Shown here: positions 55,765 through 64,000 of the stretch, piece after piece
Layout of the letters: every line of letters starts with the position of its first letter
How positions within the stretch are numbered: position 1 is the first letter of the stretch
Origin: Actinophytocola sp036378875
GTDB taxonomy: Bacteria; Actinomycetota; Actinomycetes; Mycobacteriales; Pseudonocardiaceae
Reading direction: 5' to 3'
Length of the DNA: 64,000 nt
Assembly: GCF_036378875.1 (NCBI RefSeq)
Contig: NZ_DASUVO010000075.1
Location: forward strand, 1 to 64,000
Translations under genes and position numbers: made by a program
The notes under the pieces: model-generated
Database searches by the model: none
What the model saw: the letters and a program-made list of their open reading frames with translations, nothing else
Told to the model about the DNA's origin: nothing

Positions 55765-57420
55765 TCAGAGCCGGAACAGGCCCGGGTCGTCGACCACCAC
55801 GTCGAGCAGCATCGGGCCGTCCGCGGTGAGCGCGGCCTTCAGCGCGGCCCGCAGGCCGTCCGGGGACTCGATCCGCTCGGCCGGGCAGCCGAACCCTCTC
55901 GCGAGAGCCGCCATGTCCACTCCGGACAGGTCCCAGCCTGCCCGCCACGCCTCCTGGTCGGCCAGGTAGTACTTGAGCGACAGGTACCCGGCGTTGTTGG
56001 GGATGATGAACGTGACCGGCGCGTTCTGCTGCGCCGCCGTCCACAGCGCGTGCAGTGTGTACTGCGCCGACCCTTCACCGAGCACCGCGACCGCGCGCCG
56101 CTCCGGCCGGGCGATCGCGTAGCCCACCGCGCCGGCGAACGGGAAGCCGAGCGCGCCGCTCGCGGTCGCGTAGTAGCCGTTGGACGGTCCGAGCGGGACC
56201 TGCTCGTGGAAGTCGGCCCTGGCGATCGGCAGCTCCTCGAACAGCACCGCGTCCGCGGGGAGTTCCTGTGACAGCACGTGGAACAGGTAGGCCTGCGTGA
56301 TCGGCGTCGACGGTTCCGGGACCGCCACCGCCTGCCTGGCCGGCGGGCGCTCCACCGGCTCGCGCTGCTCGGCCAGTGCCACCAGACCACGCACGGCCGC
56401 GCCCGGCTGGCACACGAAGGCAGCGTCGGCCATCGACCAGGCCGCCGCCTCCGGGTCGTCGGTGACGTGCAGGAACCGGGTGCCCTCCGGCAGCTTCGGG
56501 GTGTCCGACTGGTCAAGCTCGGCCGCGTCGGTCGAGAACAGGTCGGCGGCGGTGAACAGCGTGAACGTCGGGCTGCCGAGGACCGCCACCACGTCGTGCT
56601 CGGCGAGCTTCGCGGAGATCAGCTCCGGGATCGGCGGCAGCACGCCGGCGAACAGCGGGTGCGTCTCCGGGAAGCTGCTGCGCGGCCACACCGGGCTGCC
56701 CCACACCTTGGCCTGCAGCTTCTCCGCCAGCCGCACCAGGTCGAGGCGCGCGCCCTGCGCGTCGACGGTCGGGCCCGCGACGAGGCCGGGGCGCTCGGCC
56801 TTGTTCAGCTCCTCGGCGATGAGCGCCAGCACTTCCTGGTCCGGCACGGTCGCCGCCCGCACGGTCTTGGCCGGCACCGGGCTCGGGCCAGCCGGCCGTA
56901 CCCAGTCGTCCTCGGGGACGGCGACGAACACCGGACCCTTCGGGTCCTGGTTGGCGATGTGGTAGGCCTTGGCGATGACCGCCGGCACGTCCTGTGGCCG
57001 GGCCGGCTCGCCGGCCCACTTGATGTAGGGCTTCGGCAGCTGGGTCGCGTCCCGCGCGTGCAGGAACGGCTCGCCGAGCAACATCTTCCGCGCCTGCTGC
57101 CCACCGAGGATCACCATCGGCGTGTGCGCGCTCGCGGCGGTGTAGATCCCGCCCATCGCGTTGCCGAGACCGGGACCGCCGTTGATGAGCACCAGTGCTG
57201 GCTGGCCGGTGGCCTGCGCGTAACCGTCGGCCATGCCGACCACCGACGCCTCCTGCAGACCCATCACGAAGCGCATGTCGTCGGGCCACGCCTCGAACAG
57301 CTTCATCTCCGTGTGGCTCGGATTGCTGAACATGGTGGTCAGGCCGAGCTGGCGGAAAAGTTCTAGGGTCGCTTCCCGCACAGTCCTGGCACTGGTTCCG
57401 TCCGTCATCGGTTGACTCAC
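55765..57420 (-). CDS. ThDP-dependent enzyme, benzoylformate decarboxylase-like
   Basis: 551 residues with three ThDP-enzyme domains. The cofactor-activating Glu57 is in GLQEASVVGMADGYAQA. The Mg/ThDP motif is GEGSAQYTLHALWTAAQ...NN near residue 444, with Glu where most enzymes have Asp. Overall similarity is to benzoylformate decarboxylase. Yet the positions I align to its catalytic Ser26, His70 and His281 read His36, Asn80 and Phe, so the substrate or reaction probably differs. Family chemistry is decarboxylation or carboligation of 2-oxo acids. The GTG at 57420 or ATG at 57408 may be the start. Confidence 0.88.
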   Translation of the reverse strand: MSQPMTDGTSARTVREATLELFRQLGLTTMFSNPSHTEMKLFEAWPDDMRFVMGLQEASVVGMADGYAQATGQPALVLINGGPGLGNAMGGIYTAASAHTPMVILGGQQARKMLLGEPFLHARDATQLPKPYIKWAGEPARPQDVPAVIAKAYHIANQDPKGPVFVAVPEDDWVRPAGPSPVPAKTVRAATVPDQEVLALIAEELNKAERPGLVAGPTVDAQGARLDLVRLAEKLQAKVWGSPVWPRSSFPETHPLFAGVLPPIPELISAKLAEHDVVAVLGSPTFTLFTAADLFSTDAAELDQSDTPKLPEGTRFLHVTDDPEAAAWSMADAAFVCQPGAAVRGLVALAEQREPVERPPARQAVAVPEPSTPITQAYLFHVLSQELPADAVLFEELPIARADFHEQVPLGPSNGYYATASGALGFPFAGAVGYAIARPERRAVAVLGEGSAQYTLHALWTAAQQNAPVTFIIPNNAGYLSLKYYLADQEAWRAGWDLSGVDMAALARGFGCPAERIESPDGLRAALKAALTADGPMLLDVVVDDPGLFRL

Positions 57421-57566
57421 TCCTGGGTTGTTTCCGCCGTTTTTCCGGTTCGACTCTCCGCGAGTTCACAAGTCGCGGACAAGTCCGGCGGCCCGGTCCT
57501 GGAATACTTCGTCAGGTCCTCGAGGAAATACCGAGGAACCAGCCGCTTCACGCGCTGGGCGTTGGC
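57421..57566. other. Spacer between ABM and ThDP genes
   Basis: A 146-bp gap within the collinear run. TTTCCGCCGTTTTTCCGG near 57430 is the only AT-richer part. It could carry a secondary promoter for the ThDP-radical SAM-MFS genes, but no clear hexamers are seen. Confidence 0.35.
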
Positions 57567-57863
57567 TCAGTAGTCGACCAGCTCGTACCGTCCAGAAGAG
57601 ACGGTCGACTTGTCCACCGCGGCGAGGAACTCCTGGGTCTCCGGCGCGCCGAAGAACGCCGCGATGGTGGCATCGGCGTCCGCACTGCTCTCCCAGTGCA
57701 CGGTCACCATCCACTCGCCGTCGGCCGAGCGAGCGGTGCTGCGCGAGCGGAAACCCTTGCGCAGCGACATGTAGCTGTCCTCCACCTGTCGGTTGCGGCG
57801 CAGGAACTCCTCGTCGGAAATGCCGTCAGCCAGGTGGAACCGGATGGTCTCCACGGTCTGCAT
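57567..57863 (-). CDS. Small ABM-like (dimeric alpha/beta barrel) protein
   Basis: 98 residues. MQTVETIRFHLADGISDEEF followed by WMVTVHWESSADADATIAAF fits the antibiotic-biosynthesis-monooxygenase/dimeric ferredoxin-like barrel superfamily. Members are cofactor-free monooxygenases, heme-degrading enzymes or small isomerases; no specific catalytic residue can be pointed to. AAGGAG lies 6 nt before the ATG. It starts 19 bp after the FAD oxidase stop, so the two probably act in the same step or on the same substrate. Confidence 0.75.
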   Translation of the reverse strand: MQTVETIRFHLADGISDEEFLRRNRQVEDSYMSLRKGFRSRSTARSADGEWMVTVHWESSADADATIAAFFGAPETQEFLAAVDKSTVSSGRYELVDY

Positions 57864-57882
57864 CGCAGACTCCTTCACGTGG

Positions 57883-59259
57883 TCAGGGGGTTCTCCTACT
57901 TTCGTCTTCGACGCCAGCCACGGCGGCGAACACGCGGTCCGGGTCGTACTGCCGCTTGACGTTCCGGAGCCGGTCCAGGCTGGCGCCGTGCGCGAGGCGC
58001 ACCCGCTCGTGCTCGTCCGTGCCGAGCAGGTTCGGGTAGCCGCCGGGCAGCGCGTGCGGCGCGAGCGCGGAGGACAGCGCACGCACCCACTCGCGGTGGA
58101 TGTCGCGGGGATCGTCGGCGGGCCAGCTGGCGATGATCTCCACCTGCCGGTGTTCGGTGCGCATCGCCCACGCGGTGGCCTCGGCCGGCACCCGGCAGGC
58201 GGCGCCGTGGAAGTGGTGCACCGCGACCGCCGAGTACGGCGACGACACCTCGGCGAACGCGGCGACGAGCAGGTCCGTCGCGTCGTCGGACAGCTGCCCC
58301 GGGAGCCACCGGCTGTCGGCGCAGGCCTGCCGATCGTCGGCGACGTTGCCGTCCACCAGCCCGAGGACGTCCGGCAGGGTCAGCTGTCCGATCTGGACGG
58401 CCAGCGGCTCGCCGAGCGAGGCCACCGCTCCCACGTGCGCCTCACCGTCGGCCGGGTCGCCGCACCAGATGGGCAGCAGCGCCAGCACCTGGCCCATCGG
58501 GCTGGTGAACAAGCACGCGATCACGTTCAGCTCGTCGGGGGCGGCGGCGGTCAGCTCGCGGTAGCCACGCAGCACCGAGGGCGCCGCGTCGAGCCCGAAC
58601 ATGACGGCACCGCCGAGCACCGTCCGGAGCGGGTGCAGCTGGTAGCAGAGCTCGGTGACCACGCCGAAGTTGCCGCCGCCGCCACGCAACGCCCAGAACA
58701 GGTCCGGGTGCTCGTCGGCCCGCGCGGTGACCGCGGTGCCGTCGGCGAGCACCACGCGCGCGGCGAGCAGGTTGTCCGATGCCAGGCCGTGTCGCCCGAT
58801 CAGGTGGCCGTAGCCGCCGCCGAGGGTCAGGCCGGCGACACCCACGTGGCTGACGGTGCCGAGAACCGCGGCGAAGCCGTGTGGTGCCACCGCGGCCGAC
58901 ACGTCCCCGGCCCGCGCGCCGCCCCGCACGACACCGATCGCGCCGTGCGTCGTGCCGTCGCGGATCGTCACGCCGCGCATGGCGGACAGGTCGACCACGA
59001 CCCCGCCGTCGCGCACGGACCGTCCGGCCCAGTCGTGCCCGCCGGCCCGCACCGACAGCGGCAGGCCGTTGTCCCGCGCGAACCGCACCGCGGTGACCAC
59101 GTCACCCTCGTCCACGCAGCGCACGACGACCAGCGGTGTGCGGTCCACCCCGCGGTTCCACACCCGCCGGGCGGTGTCGTAGTCGCCGTCGCCGGCACAC
59201 ACGACCGGTCCCCGGACGGCCGCGCGAAGCTCGGCGGTCGGCGGTGTCGTGACGGTCAT
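57883..59259 (-). CDS. FAD-linked oxidase, BBE family
   Basis: 458 residues. A FAD_binding_4 domain is followed by a substrate domain and the C-terminal berberine-bridge signature RQYDPDRVFA. The 8-alpha-histidyl FAD site is His75 in VRAGGHDWAG. The second covalent site of classical BBE enzymes (Cys in GxCxxVG) reads GTVSHVG with Val136, so FAD should be attached only through His. Such oxidases act on alcohols, sugars or phenols. The start overlaps the maltokinase stop (ATGA, 59256-59259), tying a redox enzyme to trehalose/glycogen genes. Confidence 0.9.
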   Translation of the reverse strand: MTVTTPPTAELRAAVRGPVVCAGDGDYDTARRVWNRGVDRTPLVVVRCVDEGDVVTAVRFARDNGLPLSVRAGGHDWAGRSVRDGGVVVDLSAMRGVTIRDGTTHGAIGVVRGGARAGDVSAAVAPHGFAAVLGTVSHVGVAGLTLGGGYGHLIGRHGLASDNLLAARVVLADGTAVTARADEHPDLFWALRGGGGNFGVVTELCYQLHPLRTVLGGAVMFGLDAAPSVLRGYRELTAAAPDELNVIACLFTSPMGQVLALLPIWCGDPADGEAHVGAVASLGEPLAVQIGQLTLPDVLGLVDGNVADDRQACADSRWLPGQLSDDATDLLVAAFAEVSSPYSAVAVHHFHGAACRVPAEATAWAMRTEHRQVEIIASWPADDPRDIHREWVRALSSALAPHALPGGYPNLLGTDEHERVRLAHGASLDRLRNVKRQYDPDRVFAAVAGVEDESRRTP

Positions 59260-60802
59260 CGGTCCTCGCCTTCCTCGACGCCCGCGATCCGGAAGACCGA
59301 CCGCAGCGGCACGTCGACCCAGGTGGGGCGGTTGCGGGTCTCGTAGATCACCTCGTACACCGCCTTGTCCAGCTCGTAGGCGGTGAGCAGCGCCGACTGC
59401 GCGCGCGGGTCGGTGCCGGCCGCGGTCGCGTAGCCACGCAGGAACGCGTTGCGCATCCGGTCGGTCCAGCGTGCCGCGATCCGCGCCTCCTTGCCGGTGG
59501 GCGAATGGCCGCCCGCCCTCAGCTCGTGCGCGGCGGCGTAGTCGAACGAACGGAGCATCCCGGCGACGTCGCGCAACGGCGAGTGCGGCGCGGTCCGCTC
59601 GGCCAGGCTGGCGGACGGCTCACCCTCGAAGTCGATCACCAGCCAGCGGGTCGGGGTGTGCAGTACCTGCCCGAGGTGCAGGTCACCGTGCACGCGCTGG
59701 AGCAGGGTCTGCTCTGGGCGGCTGCCGGTCACCGCGGCGAAGGCCGCACGCAGCCGTGACCGCGCCGGGCTCAGCTCGGGAACCTCCTTGACCGCGGCTT
59801 CCAACCGGGCGAGGAACCCTTCGCGGAGCCGCTGTACGTCCACAGCGGACATACGGCGGGCCCCGAGCACGGCGGCGAGACCGGTGTGCATCCCGGCCAC
59901 CGCCGCACCGAGTCTGAGACATTCGCCAGCAAAATCGCCACTTTCTGCGACATGGCCTCGCTCCGCTCGGCGTTCGCGGGCCTGTTCCCGGCGTCTTCCC
60001 TCCTGCGCGCGCAGATCCCTGGGCTCCTTCGTCGCGCAGGGATCTCCGTGCTCGTCAGTCCAGACGCCGGCGGCCCGCTCAGGCCCCGTGAGCAAGTTGC
60101 GCACGTCCTGGCAGGCCAGCTCCCAGCCGTCCACCGCGTTGGACGCGAACGAGTGCAGCGTGGCCAGTGTGACCGGCGCACCCGCCAACTCGGCCTCGAT
60201 GGCGCCGAGCAGCGGGGCGATGTTCGTGCTGCCGGCCTGGCTGAGCGCGCGGTGCAGCTCGAGGTCCGGGTTGATCCCGGTGACCAGGCGGCGGAAGAGC
60301 TTCATCACGTACCGGTCGGCGAACACGATCGACGTGTTGGACTGCTCGACGCCCGCCGGCCGGCTCGGCATGCCTCGGCGCGCCGCGAACGCGTGCTCGC
60401 CGCCCGGTTCCAGTCCGAACCGGATGTCGTGGCGCTCGTGGTTGCGGGCGATGAGTCGCAACAGTGCCGAGTTCAGGTCGTGGTCGGCTGGGGCGTCGTA
60501 CACCGCGACGCCGTCGTCCGTGTCGATCAGCGCCGGTTCGAGCTCGGTGGGTAGAACGCGCCGGAAGCCGAGCGGCACCTGGTAGAGGTGGCACTCGTCG
60601 GCGTAGTGCACGGCGACGATGGTGAGCAGCCCGCGCGCACCGTCCTTTTCGAACTCGTCGGCGAACTCGACGGCACGCACGACCTCGATCCGGCGGATCT
60701 CCCGGCCTTTGCCGCCGTACCAACGCTGTTCGGGAAGCCACGCGGCGAGCGCGGCGGCCATCCGTTCGGTGCGCGGGAACGTGTCCGCGTTCGTCGCCGG
60801 GG

Positions 60803-60806
<4 letters not shown>
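59256..60806 (-). CDS. mak: Maltokinase
   Basis: 516 residues. The N-terminus LAAWLPEQRWYGGKGREI is the maltokinase signature. Kinase motifs are VEQSNTSIVFADRYVMKLFRR, catalytic HGDLHLGQVLHTP and metal-binding VIDFEGEP. Mak phosphorylates maltose with ATP; the product feeds GlgE for alpha-glucan synthesis. The ATG overlaps the treS stop (ATGA, 60803-60806), matching the TreS-Mak complex known in mycobacteria. Residues about 247-287 are an Arg/Glu-rich insert (EPRDLRAQEGRRREQARERR) absent from the mycobacterial enzyme I recall. Its DNA holds a 9-bp inverted repeat. Confidence 0.94.
60013..60045. repeat. Inverted repeat inside mak insert
   Basis: AGATCCCTG (60013-60021) and CAGGGATCT (60037-60045) are perfectly complementary across 15 nt, within the coding region of the unusual maltokinase insert. 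Confidence 0.75.
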
Positions 60807-62497
<1,691 letters not shown>

Positions 62498-62577
62498 TCG
62501 CGCAGACTGTTGGAACTCCCCGCGAAGGTCACGAAGTGACCTCAGATGAGTTGACTGAACCGCTGGCAGACGGGGGA
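62498..62577. promoter_or_regulatory. Divergent treS/lysR control region
   Basis: An 80-bp interval between treS and the LysR gene. CTCAGATGAGTTGACTGA near 62541-62558 contains a partial dyad and a TTGACT -35-like hexamer for the plus strand. No clear T-N11-A LysR box was fixed. Confidence 0.35.
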
Positions 62578-63486
62578 ATGTGCGTCATGGACGCTCCGCA
62601 GCTCGCCGCGTTCGTCGCCGTGGTCGACATCGGGAGCTTCACCCGAGCGGCGGCGCGACTGAAGGTGTCCCAGCCCACGGTGACCACGCGTGTCCAGGCA
62701 CTCGAGCAGAGCGTGGGCGCCACGCTGCTGGAACGCCTGCCGCGCGGGATCAGGCTGACCCCGGCCGGCGAGGAGCTGCTGCCGTACGCCAGGGAGATCA
62801 TCGCGCTGACCGAACGCGCCAGGGAGGCCGTCAGCTCCGGCGGGCAGCCACACGGCCGGGTCGAGGTCGGCACGGTCGAGAGCCTGACGAACTACCGGCT
62901 GCTGCCGCTGATCGAGTACCTGTACCTGCGCTACCCCAAGGTGCAGGTGTCGATGCGCTCGTCCGCGTGCGGCGAGACCATCGCGAAGGTACGTGAGGGC
63001 AGGCTGGACTGCGCGTTCTTCGTGGACTCCACCGGCGGCCGGGAGGACCTGGACACCAGGGTCCTGTGCCCGGAACCCCTGGTCCTCGTCGGCGGCCCAG
63101 GCAGCCAACTCACCGGCCGCGCCACCGTGTCCGACGGCGACCTGCTCCACGCCACACTGATCCGCGCGGACAACGGCGCGAACTACCACACCCGGTTCGA
63201 GCGGATCATCGGTCTGGACGTGGTGGAGGAGCGCCCGCGAATCCTGGAGCTGGACTCGATCGCCGCCGCCAAACAGAGTGTGGCCAACGGCCTCGGCGTC
63301 GCCCTGCTCCCCACCATCGCCGTGCGCCGCGAACTCGCCACCGGCGAACTGTGCCGAGTGAACTGGAAACCACCCTTCGAGGTGTACACACAGGTGGCAT
63401 GGCGCCGCACCGGACGGTCCGCCGCCGTACGCGCCCTGGTGGATGCCGCCACCCAGGTCATCGAGGAACAATCCTCGGTCGCGTAA
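62578..63486 (+). CDS. LysR family transcriptional regulator
   Basis: About 302 residues. The N-terminal winged HTH is MDAPQLAAFVAVVDIGSFTR, then AAARLKVSQPTVTTRVQALE and LLERLPRGIRLTPAGEEL. The C-terminal periplasmic-binding-like effector domain includes GRVEVGTVESLTNYRLLP and NGLGVALLPTIAVRRELATG. It is divergent from treS, the usual LysR arrangement, so it is the best candidate regulator of the treS-to-MFS run. ATG at 62578 or 62587 may start it; a GTG at 62536 is less likely. Confidence 0.93.
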   Translation: MCVMDAPQLAAFVAVVDIGSFTRAAARLKVSQPTVTTRVQALEQSVGATLLERLPRGIRLTPAGEELLPYAREIIALTERAREAVSSGGQPHGRVEVGTVESLTNYRLLPLIEYLYLRYPKVQVSMRSSACGETIAKVREGRLDCAFFVDSTGGREDLDTRVLCPEPLVLVGGPGSQLTGRATVSDGDLLHATLIRADNGANYHTRFERIIGLDVVEERPRILELDSIAAAKQSVANGLGVALLPTIAVRRELATGELCRVNWKPPFEVYTQVAWRRTGRSAAVRALVDAATQVIEEQSSVA

Positions 63487-63495
63487 CGGCGCGCG

Positions 63496-63530
63496 GCTAC
63501 GGCCCGTCCCTCGCTGGGACGGGCCGTAGC
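63496..63530. terminator. Bidirectional terminator between lysR and SDR
   Basis: A perfect 15-bp stem (63496-63510 with 63516-63530) with 5-nt loop TCGCT lies between convergent stop codons. Confidence 0.9.
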
Positions 63531-63553
63531 TCTGTCTGGTGGAACGCGTTGGT

Positions 63554-64000
63554 TCAGATGAGCAGGATGCCGCCGTCGACGTCCAGGACCGCACCCGTGA
63601 CGAAGGGGGCGGTCATCAGGAAGGTCGCCGCGCCGCCCTGGTCCGCCGGAGTGCCGACCCGGCGGGCGGGGGCGGTCCTGGCGAACTCGCTGAAGATCGC
63701 CTCGCGGTCGGCGTCGGGGACCGAGGACCACATCTCGGTGTCGGTGAGGCCGGGGCGCAGGGCGTTGACCCGCAGCGGAGCCAGTTCGACGGCGAGAGCC
63801 CTGGTCAGGGCCTCCACCGCGGCGAAGGCGACCGAGATCGTGGCCCGGCCGGCGACCGGGCGCACCGCCATGCCACCGGTGTTGAACAGGATCGACCGCT
63901 CCGCCGGCGACGCGCCGGGCCCGTCGATCATGAGCCGGGCGCCGGCACGGGCGGCCCGCCACGACCCCCACAACTTGCCGTCGACCACGCCGCGGGCATC
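63554..64000 (-). CDS. SDR family oxidoreductase, 5' truncated by window end
   Basis: The C-terminal 148 residues of a short-chain dehydrogenase are visible; the frame is open to base 64000. ILFNTGGMAVRPVAGRATIS holds the strand that normally carries the catalytic Ser (here the motif reads NTGG, atypical). The YxxxK position reads AFAAVEALTRALAVELAP, where Tyr and Lys are not obvious. LRVNALRPGLTDTEMW and VTGAVLDVDGGILLI are the typical SDR end. The lost YxxxK suggests an atypical SDR; similar pattern-variant members occur in actinomycetes. The cofactor site lies outside the window. Confidence 0.85.
   Translation of the reverse strand, partial: DARGVVDGKLWGSWRAARAGARLMIDGPGASPAERSILFNTGGMAVRPVAGRATISVAFAAVEALTRALAVELAPLRVNALRPGLTDTEMWSSVPDADREAIFSEFARTAPARRVGTPADQGGAATFLMTAPFVTGAVLDVDGGILLI

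Overview
The window is high-GC DNA from an actinomycete, most likely order Pseudonocardiales (Amycolatopsis, Lentzea, Saccharothrix or a relative). The evidence is strong third-position GC, frequent GTG starts, a HupB with a Lys/Ala/Thr-rich tail, RskA/SigK, FbiD (F420 pathway), MutT1 and TreS/maltokinase. The gene order from about 3.6 to 29 kb is essentially that of the Mycobacterium tuberculosis recG-ung-thiL-ddlA-gpdA2-fbiD-ppk-mutT1-hupB-leuD-leuC-iclR block. No rRNA, tRNA, CRISPR array or insertion sequence was recognised.

Layout. 0-3.6 kb: the 3' part of an MMPL transporter and a DivIVA-like coiled-coil protein. 3.6-29 kb: conserved housekeeping block of recG, thioredoxin, MerR, a DAK2/FakA-like protein with a large low-complexity insert, rpmB, a degraded TetR gene, a nested inverted-repeat element, ung, gamma carbonic anhydrase, GNAT, thiL, a stand-alone Lrp/AsnC domain, DUF3515, ddl, a MocR regulator divergent from a PNPOx-like gene, a cysteine-dioxygenase-like gene behind a Cys leader peptide, sigK-rskA, plsC-gpsA, fbiD, ppk, mutT1, hupB, leuCD and iclR. 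29-45 kb: accessory region with a secreted beta-propeller/Calx-beta protein, a membrane protein with a duplicated PLD/DUF5919-like domain, two coupled genes of unknown function, a Spo0M-like protein, a double SGNH hydrolase, a phospholipase D, a carboxylesterase and small unknowns. 45-62.5 kb: thirteen collinear minus-strand genes that look like biosynthetic loci. A LysR gene and a partial SDR close the window.

The most interesting locus is 44.9-51.9 kb. It is a five-gene operon headed by an indigoidine-synthetase-type NRPS (A-Ox-PCP-TE), followed by an EamA exporter, serine acetyltransferase, a cysteine-synthase-like enzyme and a cupin. The NRPS carries an in-frame C-terminal 4-oxalocrotonate-tautomerase domain that is preceded by a perfect internal Shine-Dalgarno and GTG-CCC start. 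The same stretch could therefore also make a free tautomerase with an N-terminal proline. A second unit, treS-mak-FAD oxidase-ABM protein-ThDP enzyme-B12 radical SAM-MFS, lies just upstream and points the same way.

Other themes are a set of genes whose start codon sits 5-8 nt after a -10-like hexamer with no Shine-Dalgarno (probable leaderless mRNAs), and a dispersed palindromic intergenic repeat with a GAAAGACGCG-like core at four loci. All function calls were made by reading sequence and recalling families; no database search was run.
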